Made by a program: the position numbers and the translations under genes
Notes under the pieces: generated by a model
What the model was told of the DNA's origin: nothing
Databases searched by the model: none
What the model saw: only the letters and a program-made list of their open reading frames with translations
NCBI GenBank assembly: GCA_951799445.1
Contig: OX637295.1
Coordinates: 5,704,001 to 5,768,000, forward strand
Direction: 5' to 3'
Length of the DNA stretch: 64,000 nt
From: Pseudisothecium myosuroides
Lineage: Eukaryota > Streptophyta > Bryopsida > Hypnales > Lembophyllaceae
Part shown: one piece after another, positions 12,497 through 24,113 of the stretch
How the letters are laid out: each line of letters begins with the position of its first letter
Position numbering within the stretch: the stretch's first letter is position 1

Positions 12497-12815
12497 TAGG
12501 AGGTTCTTAAACCCTTCATGCTCTAAAATTGCCCACCTCCTCAAATGTACACTATTTGTACATGCTTCTTTTTTGTTGTACCCAAAATGTACAAATAGTG
12601 TACATTTGAGGAGGTGGGCGATTTTAGAGCCCTATGCCATTTCAACTTCAAAAATTCATAACTAAATTCACAAAGCTCCAAAAAATATGAAACAACTTGG
12701 GTTAGATGCCAATTTCATTTCTCTTTCAAGGAAAATTTACTGAAAAATCTTTCAAGAAGTTCACCCTCCCCAAATTCAGTTTCAGCTCTTATATGGGCGC
12801 TTTATGGACCTCCTA
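12497..12815 (+). mobile_element. Foldback MITE, family F1 copy 1
   Basis: Ends carry short inverted termini (GGAGGTTC on the left, GACCTCCTA on the right). Inside is a near-perfect palindrome: the arm at 12520-12563 pairs with 12587-12630, with a 23-base T-rich loop. A second, inverted copy lies at 59513-59836 and a diverged one at 43974-44388. The flanking thirds of the element also match between copies, which defines the unit beyond the palindrome. No coding capacity; the transposase source is unknown. Confidence 0.75.
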
Positions 12816-13555
12816 ACCTTATGCACAGTAGCAAAAAGTAATACACAATTGAAGCACAACCAGAGATCCGAAAATGTAGGCCACCAAGCCTCGCCAAAAT
12901 CCCTGCCCAATTTTTTTATTTTTTTATTTTATTTTTGAACAAATGGAATTAATAAACGCTAAATTTGATTTGCACAACTCAAGCTAAAATAAAACACACG
13001 TTGACTTCAGTACTTGGAGTGGAAGCTTCTTTCCTACCTGCCCAATAAACAAACCCACTAAAATTGTTACATTTAAAACTCAAAAAATCCCCCAAGGGAA
13101 AAAAACGAAAGAAACTCAAAAATCCCAAATGAAAAAAACAAAAGAAACTCAGAAGTCAGCTACAGTAGACGATGGAAAATCTACAATATTCGGTAAATAT
13201 TCAGCGTTAAATGAACCGAATATGTAGATTTTAGCTTAGAAGTCTAATAAAGGAGACAGTCGTTGCTGTTGCCGACGTCACCATAAGTCTCCTATTCCCG
13301 TCCCAACCCAACGTCTCTCTCGCAGCTCTCACGTCGTCAAGCTTTCACACCACCTTCAAGCCATCGCTTCGCACGTCGCGATCGTTCCGACTGTTTCGAT
13401 CCACGACACCCTCCCCGATTCTTCACCTCTCGCGCATTGGAGCATCTCTTCGTTGCGACGGGAATGAGCTCTTTTGGTGAAGTTTTGAGTCCGCTGCGTC
13501 ATTTCTAGCAAGGTACTCTCAAATTCCCTCGAAACTTGCAAATGTGGTTAGTTTC
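12816..13555. other. Intergenic; possible 5' leader exon of the GRAS gene
   Basis: After an AT-rich part, 13260-13512 turns GC-richer and CT-rich, like a plant 5' leader, and ends in GCAAG followed by GTACTC, a possible donor. The GRAS coding exon starts six bases after a TTTTGCAG acceptor at 15008, so a spliced leader upstream is likely. Which leader is used cannot be told from sequence. Confidence 0.35.
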
Positions 13556-14270
13556 TAGCTAGTTTCTAGTCGTGGAGCTTTGTGGTCTTGCGCGTCTTGA
13601 GTGACGAAATTGTGTTTGAATGTGCGTTCTGCTAGTGGAATGCTGAAATTGAGATTTGAGGATTGTGTGCTTTGATTTTCGGTTGAGACGGTTGTGGTGC
13701 GTCCGTCGACTGGGATGAGACTCGGTGATCGATTTGTGTTCGTGACCGTATTCTCTGTATCTCGTTTTGGGAATCTCTTGTTACTCGGCATTGTAGTTCT
13801 AGTTTCCGAACGGAATCAGAGTGTTGTATTTTGAATTAGTTGCTTGATTCTCGTTGTCTCTTTCTTTTGTGGCAATGGTGAACTCTGCTCGTTTTGGTTC
13901 GTTTCGAGTTTCTAGGCCTCGAGCTTGATGGTTTTGCGTCTCGCGAGTGACGAAATTGTGTTTGAATGCGAGTTCGTCTTGTGGAATGCTGAATTTGGAA
14001 GGTTCATGGGGGGTGTAGATCGCGTGGTTTGTTCTTGGTTACCCTGGGTTGCGGTATATCGGAAGAGTAGCATTGCTCTTAACATAATGGTTTGTAACTC
14101 ACTTCGGGAATCTTTTGTTACCCGGCATTGTTGTTCTAATTGATGACCTCTGTATTATGACCTTCTCGAAAATGTCATTCTAGAATATCCTGCATACTTG
14201 CACAGTTCTCGCACATTCCGAACGGAATCAGAGTGTTTGATTCTCATCGTCTCTCTCGTTTGTGGCCATT
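13556..14270 (+). repeat. Imperfect tandem duplication in the GRAS upstream region
   Basis: Two units of about 350-410 bases follow each other. Shared landmarks are GACGAAATTGTGTTTGAATG at 13603 and 13949, GGCATTGT near 13787 and 14123, and CCGAACGGAATCAGAGTGTT at 13806 and 14218. Small indels shift the offset from 346 to about 412. Neither unit has a convincing frame. The second unit ends in a CATTGCAG acceptor-like site at about 14275. Confidence 0.75.
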
Positions 14271-14388
14271 GCAGCTGGCATTGCACAGAGATGAGAACGT
14301 CTTCTCATCTCTGCACGAGGTTGAATCCTCTAGAAGAATTTCCGTGATTCCCCGGCGAAATTGCGAGCGTTGCGACAATGGTGTTGCG

Positions 14389-14491
14389 ATGAGTGTGAAA
14401 GGAGTTTCTTTGAATTTTCAATCTTTCCTGCGTCGTTGCCGCTCCCTGCGCTCTCAAGCTACCGCACAATATAGACCTGCGTATTCTCGAG
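14389..14491 (+). pseudogene. Decayed first exon of a LYR-motif (LYRM2-like) gene
   Basis: Matches exon 1 of the intact LYR gene at 37476-37590. Both start with ATG, run through a leucine/phenylalanine-rich helix (LNFQSFLRRCRSLR versus LDLRAFLLRGHSLR) and end PAYSRG exactly at a GT donor. A deletion removes the LYR tripeptide itself, so the copy could not work as a LYR protein. The matching exon 2 remnant lies 4.6 kb away at 9677-9832 in the opposite orientation, so an inversion separated the halves or they arose from separate copies. Confidence 0.7.
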
Positions 14492-15013
14492 GTGATTGGC
14501 ATGTTACTGTGGGTCATTATGCCTTTCCGAACTCCAAATGCATCCCTAGGGTTATTGTTTCTTTGAGTACTGAACAAATTTTAAGAATAGTGCTTCGTGG
14601 AATGTGATGCATATGGATACTCAACACTAGAGTTTTAAACTTGTTTCCCACCTTGAATAATGGCACTGTCTTGAATCCAACACCAAGTTCCGCACCATCT
14701 CTCATGATGTCATCATCTCTTAGATAACGAAGGTAACTAGTTCTCTCGTTCAACGTGATAAGGTTTCTATTGTTCACAAGGGACTTTTCAGAGTTTACCA
14801 TGGAGTAAACCAAACAGAGTTAACCATCTCAATTGAACCATTACCACCTCCTTAGTGCTAAACTCCGTTTCATTACCATGGTGATAAACTCTTAAAAACT
14901 TCCTTGTGGTTGAATGTCGTGATTAGTCACCAGGAAGCTCAACGACATTCTCTTTCAACTCCCATTCCGAAACCCACTAACGCTGAGAAGCTTGGTTCGT
15001 TTTGCAGTTTAAT

Positions 15014-17053
15014 ATGCAGAACAGTTCAACTTCAACACTTCTCGATTCCGGAAGCTCAGGTCGCCCACTAGGAATTCTAGCTCTTCCTGGTTGCCATGGA
15101 AACTCCCCACTGAAGCCCAACCAGATTGTTCCTCCACCCCTGCCTCCCCTCAGGATGGACGACTTCAACACCTTGGGCTTCGGGGGCGGCGCCTATGTCA
15201 CTTCCGGTGGAAACGAATGGATGGAATCCCTCATCGGCGACCTGCAACCCTGCGAGAGCACAGAAAGCTCCACATTGCCCCCTGTTATGGTGGACTCCTG
15301 GGAAAATGACTTCACGCTCCCCCGAGACCTTCGCGTTCGAGTGAGCATCGAGGGGACTGCAATGGTGGAGTTCCAGAAGGAAGAGCACCAGCTGCAGCAG
15401 CAGCAACAACAACAGGAACTTGGGAGTCAGGCTGTAGCGGCTGGTCCTTCTGAGGAGAATAACATTTTGAACAGGAAGGATGTCGTCTCGGAAGCGGAGG
15501 ATCGGTCGACGGAGAGTGATTATAGCGGTGAGAAAGATCATAGTGTTCACCTTGTTCATCTGTTGTTAGAATGCGCAACGCAGCTCGAGAAGAATCATCA
15601 GTCCACGCTCTCCACCTTGCGACGTCTGCGTGACCTCTCGTCTCCCTTCGGCGATCCCATGCAACGAGGTACACTCTTACCTCCTTGACTCGACTGCTTG
15701 GGAGACAGGCATATTGCAGGCGAAATAGTTTGCATGTGAGAGAAGTGTGGTACAGCTAATGATAGTGTGGGAAGTGGGCAGGATATTCGAGAATGTCATT
15801 GAAGAGACGGTCAGATTAAAGAGGTTGGAGTGTACCTAACTTTGTAACCATAATCAATCCATCCCGATTACTTATATGTGATCCTTAAACTCATTCAAAC
15901 TGGGGTGCAGGTCTTGTTTCAGTGTGAAAAAGTAAGTGTGAATCTAATGAGGAATGTTGTGAGTAGATTGAGTTGAAGGGTTAATCTAAGTACCACTAGT
16001 TCCCGTAGTGCATCCCATGTTGGCTTATATCAATTACTTATTGCTTGTATTGCTCCTCCAGTGGCGGCCTACTTCTGCGACGCTTTGACGAAATGCGTGT
16101 CGGGTCAGGTGACGGACCCTTCCCCAGTCGAAGCGCCCTACAACTCCTTCGTGGCGTGCCAGGTGCTCAACGAGGCTTGCCCCTACATGAAATTCGCGCA
16201 CTTGACAGCGAACCAATCCATTTTGGAGGCGGTGAAAGGGTTCCCCTCCGTGCACATCGTAGACTTCGGGATCACGCACGGCATTCAATGGGCGGCTTTA
16301 TTGCAAGCGTTTGCTTCGCAACCGAAGAAGCTTCCTCCTCCTCGGGTGAAGATCACGGGCATCAGCGTCACAGGCTCGGAGTCTGTGCACGCCACAGGCC
16401 GAAGACTGCAGTCTTTCGCTGAGCATCTCGGTGTGGAGTTTGAGTTCTGTCCAGTTGTGGTGGTCGCTTTGACAGACTTCACTCCAGAGTCGGTCACCCT
16501 CAACCCCGAGGAGAAGCTCATCGTCAATTTCATGCTGCAACTCCATGAGCTTCTGAGTGATGATGGCTCGCCCTCTATCCAACGCATTCTCAAATCAGTG
16601 GTCGCCCTCGCGCCTAGTCTTGTTACCCTGACAGAGTACGACGCGGCGTTGAATGGTACCGAGTTTAAACCGAAGTTCATCGACGCACTCCACTTCTATT
16701 GCGCGCTCTTCGACTCACTGGACGCCACCATGGCGCGTGACTGCCAGGACAGGTTGAACGTGGAGAGCAACTACTTTGCTCGCCAAATTGAGAATATTGT
16801 GGCCTGTGAGGGGGTGGCGAGGACGCAGCGGCATGAGAGCTGTGAGCAGTGGAGTCGGCATTTGCGGAATGCGGGGTTTGTGAGTGTGGCTCTGAGTCAT
16901 TATGCGCATAGCCAGGCGCAGCAGCTGTTGTGGCAGTATTGTGACAACTTCCGGTTGCAGAGACCGCCTGGTGGGTGCCTCTCTCTCACATGGCAGGACA
17001 GGTCTCTCATCACCGTGTCTGCCTGGAAACTGAGCGAGTCCACAGCATTGTAA
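15014..17053 (+). CDS. GRAS-family transcription regulator, SCL4/7-like
   Basis: Two exons, 15014-15668 and 16062-17053, encode 548 residues. The first ATG after a TTTTGCAG acceptor was taken. Residues 1-175 are disordered, with a polyglutamine run near 130. The GRAS domain starts around 183 with a leucine heptad repeat (VHLVHLLLECATQLEK), then VHIVDFGITHGIQW at 282 (the VHIID motif), FMLQLHELL, a PFYRE-like stretch (KFIDALHFYCALFDSL), an RVER-like region and a terminal SAW motif (SLITVSAWKL). HIVDFG.xxGIQWAALLQA and the spacing fit the SCL4/7 branch. GRAS proteins are nuclear regulators that bind other transcription factors; SCL4/7-type members are linked to stress responses in other plants. 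The intron sits inside the first leucine repeat. The subfamily call rests on remembered motifs, not a tree. Confidence 0.88.
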
Positions 17054-18028
17054 TACAGCAATGGAGCCTTTCGGACTGTCAACAAAGCTTCAGATTTGGC
17101 AACGTGGTTTGAAGCTTCTACACTGTGAGCTCAGAATTGCTTGGACTTGGAAACAAGCAATTGAGTCTTGTGGCAGGGATTGTGCACTGTGACACCACTA
17201 CAGATGCAGGCGATGAGAAGAAGGATTTCCACGGGGATTGGTGACCGGCTTTGAAGTATTTTTCTCCCTACTGATGATCAGTTGATGGTCCGTCCCCTCC
17301 TTAGGCGTTGCGTTTTGGAGAGGTTGCTAATTATATGTGCAGCACTGCATTGATTCCATTGAATCAGATTGCATGGAAGTGCCCGGCATCCATGGCTTGC
17401 TTGAATCCTGCACCGGTTCGGTTTCATATGGAAACCAGGCAGTTGGAGACTTGAATGGAGGCAATTTTTGCAGAGTGGGATCAGTTGATAGAAGGATCAG
17501 TTGTGAGTGTTTGGAACAGTCGGCATTAATTTTTGCCTGGGTTTCTGATCGCTCGGTTCTGATTGTGGCCTTAAGGGTGACAGATTCTGCTGTTTCCTCC
17601 GGTTTTGTAAATACATCTAAGTTTAGCTTAAGAGTTGAGTACGTTGGACTGACTCTTCTTTCTCTCGCTTTCTGTACTTTATTTTACTTTTTTGTGTTGA
17701 AGTGTGTTTCTGTTTTGTGGTGAGATGTGTATGCTGTCTGACTTGAGTTTCGTTGTGATGGTTTTGGACTAAGGTAGAAGTGCCCATTCCGGACACTACT
17801 TTGGCCATTGTGTGTAAGCTACTTTATAAGAAGTAGATATTATCCAATGATGGATCCTCTTACTATTCTTGAGCTGCAAGGATTCCAAATTTCAGAAGCC
17901 CTCACTATTCTTGGACTTCAAGGCTTTCAAGCTGGTAATAATATGAAACGACACTGCTGTACAATATGTCCAAGTCATTTCCAACTACTGGTATTTGATT
18001 GCTCACCTTCAGTGAGTGTCTCACCAAC
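17054..18028. other. 3' flank between convergent GRAS gene and FRP-repeat gene A
   Basis: Probably the 3'UTR of the GRAS gene followed by the 3'UTR of gene A on the other strand. A T-rich stretch at 17650-17720 is compatible with a 3' end. No independent gene seen. Confidence 0.4.
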
Positions 18029-20960
18029 TCAACTCACCACAGCATTCCGATCCTCATACAGATGGCGTGTAAGCGAAGAGCTTACACTCCAGCACTGGTA
18101 TTTATTTTCTCTGGATGCCTGATTCAAGAAGAGGAGGGTGGATGCTCGGAAACGAAATGATATCTTGCGGCATTGTGATGAACGGATAAAGGTAAGTTCA
18201 ATTTCAGAAGTAGGACGATATAGCAGAGTTCAGGTTCACGAAGAAAAAACTTGGTCACGTATAGAAAGAGTAGCAAGTATATCATTAATGTAGGTCCGTC
18301 GCGGAAGAAGGAATGGAGAAGTAAATGCACCTGATTCATGTCGTCATAAATCTGCTTCCTCAACCATGGCTTACTGGTTTGAAACTGTGATCTTTGCTCG
18401 GTTAGAAGCTCCTTCTGGAACACCAAATACAATCAAGTTTTCACAGTTTGAGTAAGCAGGACTATCGACGTTAGATGTGGCCACGATTGATGCACACATC
18501 GTAGATCGAAAACTATTTTAAGAAGAGCTGCTGATTGTTTCTCCCAAGTATGAGAATTTTGATATCATTGAATGAGGACATACCGGCTGTTTGAACCCAT
18601 GGAAGTGACCATCAATTACGTACTCATTCAACCTCCCCTGCGGCGCATATGGTTTGCGCTTGTCACGTTGCACGTGCGGAAGGGGTTGAATCTGGTATTC
18701 ACGAACCAATGGTTCAAAAATTACGTTCTCCCTCAGATCTGAAAAGTGGATGAAAGTTAGCAGGACATACCAAACTATCCTTCCTATGTCATCACGAGAT
18801 GACAGCTGGGTGCATTAACTCATGAACCACGGTTTTGAAAGAGCGTATACATATTATTTCACAGGTTTCTATTCATAAGATTTCCACACGGCCCAAGTTT
18901 GCAGTACAGCGAACAAATATAACCCTTGAACACTCTATTGCGCCTTCAAAGACTCACGTAACGAAAAACACAGCTGCTCACTACATAATGCAGAGGATTT
19001 GTCTCCCTAAACACTGCTCTTTCGACATGGCTGATCTGTTTTCTACATCCTCATGAACAAGTTCATACCGTTTAAATCAGCACGTAACTTAACGCTTATC
19101 ATTATCTGGTCCATATAATCTTAAAGAATGTATGACCAGTTAGATACTGCACAAAGAAGAGACACCAAAAGTTACACTTAAAGAAATAAAATCTTAAACT
19201 ACCATGCGCTGGATATCTCTAAGGCATGAATCTTTGACTGTTGACCCATGCCCCGGTAATCTTGAAAAACATAGAAACTACTGTGAAGTGGACAATAATG
19301 ATCAAAAGAGGTGTTGTTTCTCTACCAATATCATCAGGCAATGTAATCAGCTTCTTCCCACGTCGTTGGTCTGGTACAGTGCAACCTGCGGGTAAGCTGC
19401 ACCCAGTGTGTGCAAGCCTCGGTGTGCATGCTCCACTGTTAGGTGGCGATGGAATGAATTTCTTCCCTCTTTGCAAGATAATTTCTTCCCTCGTTACAAG
19501 AGGGCGACCTTCTTCATCAATTAGGGGGCTACCTTCTTCATCAATCCGAGGGCTTGAAGGGGGATCGTCAAGAGGCAAACAATTGGAAGGACTGTTGCTT
19601 GGATGTTCCTTGAAAGGAGTGAACTTCTTTCCCGTATGAATTTCTTCCTGCATTCCCTGACCAAATAATTGTCACACCTTTAACAAAAAATTCTCCCCAA
19701 TTGAAAATTAAGCAAACGTGTTGGACACGAACAGGTCGGAAAGGAAGGGCTGAAGGACAGTTGCTGAAAAGTATAGAATGTTACGGTGTCTGTCTCCGGT
19801 GGGTCATCAAAAGTCTGTCCGTGAATATAAGCTGAATCTTGAAGTTGATGCACGCATTGCCTCGAGCACACATGTCCTTTAGCAATTCTCCAGTCCCTTC
19901 GTTCCGGGACAAACGCTGGAATGTAACGGAGACTTGGCCGAAACGGTGGTGAGGAGGTCTCCTTCCAAGTGGTGCTGTAGGAAGTTGGCACTTTAATGCA
20001 ATTGGTGTGAGGTTTCTCTGAGTCCCCTTCCGGTGGACCGGCAACGTGAACACAGGGCTTCCAGTTGGTCTCACAGCTGCTCTTTCTGTCGCCACCCGTG
20101 GGCCGGATGCACGGTCTCCAACTCCACGATTTCCCATAATCATGCGCGCATGGAATATAGGTTCTTGAGCTTCTCCACTGCCGCCGATTGTGATCAACAT
20201 TCAACGACGCCAGTTAGCACAACGTCAAAAGCGTGACACTCTCGATCAATCTAGTGAATTAATCTGATATTTACTTCAATGTCAGTTCTAACATGCGGTT
20301 TCTATCTTACATGTGGACATAAGGAATGCACTAGCTATTTAATCTTGTGCAATGCTAGAGTACCTCTTGTTCAGGCTGAGGTTGCGCAGAGTCCCCCAAG
20401 CTGTCACTGGTCATCTTTCCAGAGCGAACAGTGGGCCTCCATATATCCTGGCACCCGTGTTCGTAATGAGATTCCACCCTGTGCTTCGATGACCTCCACT
20501 GCCTCAATCACAACCAGAAGGAGATAAATCAGGAGAGAGAACAGTGCAATAAAACAAGCACAAATTCAAATTTTTGTCTCACAAGCACAACTACAGAATC
20601 GAACAGGCGTAAGAGTATTACTACCGGTTGCTCTTGGCAGTCGAATGAGTCAAGGAACGCTTCACTTTCATCATTCGCCCCTCCAAGTGGTCTTTGAGGA
20701 ATTGGTTTCGTCCCGGGACGACATGGCCTCAGTGCACGGTAATCTGAAGGGTTCAGTTCATGTCGGACACAATCCAAACAACTCCTCCTTGGTGGTGCAC
20801 GAGCATGGATGTCTCTATAGGACTGCTGCGGAATCACTTGAGCAGCCTTTTTTTTAGGACAACCAACTGGGCATGCCGTCTTTGGCTGTGTCGCTAGATA
20901 TGTTGGAGCCTTACAACAGAGTGCAATGCATTCGGGTGAAGACGGGGTTGTCGACATCAT
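18029..20960 (-). CDS. FRP..RYIPE-repeat protein A (unrecognised family)
   Basis: Six exons on the minus strand: 20625-20960, 19785-20177, 19326-19656, 18584-18738, 18331-18414, 18029-18118, giving 462 residues with every phase matching. Function is not recognised. Residues 1-112 are cysteine- and proline-rich. Residues 113-243 carry TTWKETSSPPFRPSLRYIPA, then WRIAKGHVCSRQC. Residues 244-353 contain repeated charged words (TGKKFTPF, RGKKFIPSPP, RGKKLITLPDD). The C-terminal part has YAPQGRLNEYVIDGHFHG, a helical exon LLTEQRSQFQTSKPWLRKQI, and TRHLYEDR near the end. The last four features recur in gene B, which supports the exon choices. There is no signal peptide, membrane span or enzyme motif. 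Short Trp/Pro/Arg repeats of this kind recall structural, possibly cytoskeletal or flagellar proteins, but that is only a guess. An alternative short first exon may exist around 20370-20421. Confidence 0.7.
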
Positions 20961-22337
20961 GCACCTCAGAACATATCCATCCTCAATTTGGAACTACGGC
21001 TAACAAAGATTGAGCAGCTTTGTTACCAAGATGGGAATTCCATGAGAAATACAGAAGACGAAATAATCTGTGATAGTGTTCGTCGCTTCTTTCCTGCAAA
21101 AAGTCTAAATTAAGAGGGCACCATGTATCACAACTCTAAAAACAAAGTAAGCTGACGAAGATCGACGTAGCAGCAAGATGGGAAGAAATTACCCATTTGT
21201 CAGCGTACAAGCTCAAAAACCCTTGTGAAACCAAAGAAAGCAATGGAGAGATCGGCACAATCCTCCCACAGATCCTCCACAGTGAAAAAGCGCTAGCCTC
21301 AACCCTGCACATGGGTTGATAAACTCAATCAGCATCTAGTGTACTTGATAAGTAGATCAACAATCCGTGGTCAGAAACAACTAGGAATACATCTGGTGCA
21401 AATGAGAGACTTCTCCATCAACCTATCAATAATGACATAACAGGGACTTCAAAGGGCATCCTAGGTTCCTGACAGGAAAGAATGAAACAGAGTGAATACT
21501 TGAGAAAGGATAAGAAATTAGGGCATGACGGAATATCCAGTTGACGGTTGAGAGAATGTAGGAGTCACCAAAGAAAGAAATCACAGGACTCGACTTCTTC
21601 AGTGACGTGTACGACCAATCGCGCTCTTATGCAGAATCAGTTCACGAGTCAGTTGGCAGTTAGGTGATTAATAGACAACATACTATAGCGCATCTCATTT
21701 CGACATCTGAGGATTCCGAGTGCCGCTCGACGACCAAATCCTGGGCCTCATACCTTCGCCCCGCTTCAATTAGTGTCTAGTTTCAACATGTTATAACACG
21801 GAAGTCACACATGCCCACATATATGTCCAAGTACCGAGTTGGAGGCCAATAGAGTACCCTTCACTATCTTAGAGACTGGTGGCATTGCAAAAACAAAGTT
21901 GCGACAAAGATTCTCCCTAAATACGATCACACCTGATCCTTGTGTATCATCCTAGGTCTACGTCAGAGACAACTACCACACAGAGTCACGAAAATTATAT
22001 GAGCTCCAAGTCGATTTCAACATCCGTAAAGCTTGAAGGAGAAATTAACTAGACACCATATCTGCTCATTAGAGAACTCTTAATCATGTTTGTTATCAAC
22101 TCAGTTTTTGAGTGAAACTCCTTATCATTCAACTGAAAGCCATGGAGTTCAATGACTTTCAACAATGGCAGATACAATCCGGAGAATGGAAACGTGCTAA
22201 ATGCTACATTCGAGGAGAAAGTCCAGTTTCAAGAGGTCTTAGAAAATGTCTGCGAACTTAGATCACGAGTACTCGAGTCGCTACTTGCTTGATGAACCCC
22301 CAGGAATAGCTCTTGCCGGCGCCATAGAACTCACACA
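20961..22337. other. Intergenic between paralogous genes A and B
   Basis: Probably holds the promoter and leader of gene A and the 3'UTR of gene B. Composition is intermediate, without long frames on either strand. No repeat family recognised elsewhere in the window falls here. Confidence 0.4.
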
Positions 22338-24113
22338 TTACAACACCTTTGTAATGTGCAGAGGAGCATCCGATACAATTGATGATTTCTGTCTACTACA
22401 GTTAAATATACGGCCAGCTGCAGTGCACGGTCGTCTGTTCACCAGAGAAGTCCTATCTTCATAGAGATGCCTAGTCACAGAAGGGTCTACACCACTAGCT
22501 CGAAATCCGTTGTCTTTGGAAGCCTGGTTTCACGTTAGAATGATCTGTTAGTGATTGGTGGAGTCCACATTTTATGCTTGAACACGAGAATTGAAGGATA
22601 GGTACCTGAGTCACTTCCTCAAAAATTCTCTGCCGTATCCATGGCTTGCAATTCACAAACTGAGCCCTTTGTTCCGTCAGCAGCTCTGTCTGACACGTCA
22701 AGAAAACATTCCACAATTTGAACTCGAACTGGTGCAATACAAATTGCATTGCTATGCACAATACAGGTGGCTCAACTAATGATTTCTGACCTACAACCCT
22801 ACCTTGAAGGCTCCAGCAGAAGTAGAACTGATTAGTAATCAGTCAGGAAAATTAGCACATAAGGTCGAACTTACTGGTTGTTTGATCTTGTGGAAATGGC
22901 CATCGATGATGTATTCGTTGAGCCTTCCTTGCGGCGCCAACGGTTTACTCACTAAGCTTCTCGATGCCGGTGGGTGTGCCTGTCGATGTTCCAATGGTCG
23001 AAAAGTTGCGTCGTCGTGCTGAACTGCAACAGCAGAGATCTGAAAGGTTAGATTTGAAAGTAGTGTTATCAGCTACAGTTGACTCTAACTGCTCTTGTCT
23101 GCTGTTGGCAACTGTCCTACGGACCGAAGGCACTCAAAAACCAACACTGAAGCAAGAGCATGAACCCACTAGAAGAACATTGAAGACCTTTGACTAATTT
23201 CATACTTGATCTGGGCAGTTTGCTGTCTACATTTTCGTCCAGTTCTCTGTGAGCGCATTGTGTCGAGTACAGATGCATCCGCGAAGGTCTCCATTCCTTC
23301 TCCTTGGGATAATATTCTGGAATGTATCGTTTGCAAGGGCGGAAAGGGGACACAACGTTCTCTTTCGCAGAGAGGAGGTCCGGTTGGTAAATTAATGCAA
23401 AATCTGGTTGCTGATGGTTGCATTGTCTCGAGCAAGGATGCCGTCGTGACGGTCTCCACCCCACCCCTGTAGGATTGTACTCTGGAATGAATCGTTTCGT
23501 CGGCCGAAAACTGGGAGCAGTGGTCTCCTTCCAAGAACTGTAGGACGGACCTCCATTCACTTTGATTGAGCTGCTGTAGGGCTTCACAACGCTCCCTTGC
23601 CGTTGATCGGTCGGTGCGGTGAAGGACCATTCTTTCACCTCATGGTGGACTATCTCCCCATTCCGTGCGCGAGGTTTCCCAGATTTCTTCCCACGAGGTG
23701 TACTTGTTCTTGAGCTTCTTGAGCTTCTCGGCTGCCACAGCCATTTCAGTCACACATACAAATCCAAGGACACAATTACAGAAACCGAAATTATAGCATT
23801 TTGCGAACCCTAATTCAGAAAGTGAGGATAGACACCTCAGGTGAAAGCTGAGATTTGGCAGATTCTCCCGGATTGGCACTTGCACCCTTTCCTCGACGTG
23901 ACATTCATATAAGTTTCCATGTTAGCTAGGCCTCAACAGTTCTTCCAATCGCATGGCAGGGAGGTAATTAAATCAGACTGAATGCGAAATCTTTCTTGAA
24001 AAGGAAACATTACACAGTTCCACATGCTCACTAAACTAAAAGTCTGAAGGCAAATCATGAGAGAACATCTTACATACCGGTTGCTCTTGGTTTTCGGTCA
24101 TGTCGAAAATCAT
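22338..24113 (-). CDS. FRP..RYIPE-repeat protein B (paralog of A)
   Basis: Five exons on the minus strand: 24078-24113, 23206-23731, 22875-23023, 22606-22689, 22338-22523, giving 326 residues in phase. Residues 13-187 hold two clear copies of a motif: SSWKETTAPSFRPTKRFIPE then WRPSRRHPCSRQC, and FRPCKRYIPEY then WRPSRMHLYSTQC. C-terminal exons match gene A: LAPQGRLNEYIIDGHFHK, TELLTEQRAQF..CKPWIRQ, TRHLYEDR. Exon 4 is exactly 84 bases in both genes and intron phases agree at three junctions. B lacks the cysteine-rich N-terminus of A and the GKKF exon, and has a longer C-terminal tail. It is a head-to-tail tandem duplicate of A. The first exon (12 codons, ending NQEQP) aligns with the end of A's first exon (CQEQP). 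The molecular role is unknown. Confidence 0.72.

Noticed and set aside
15077..15559. 160-codon minus-strand frame over the GRAS first exon
   Set aside because: Shadow of the GRAS exon in GC-rich, polyglutamine-coding DNA.
19781..20200. 139-codon minus-strand frame overlapping gene A exon 2
   Set aside because: Different frame from the one whose protein matches gene B (FRP..RYIPE, CSRQC); a shadow.
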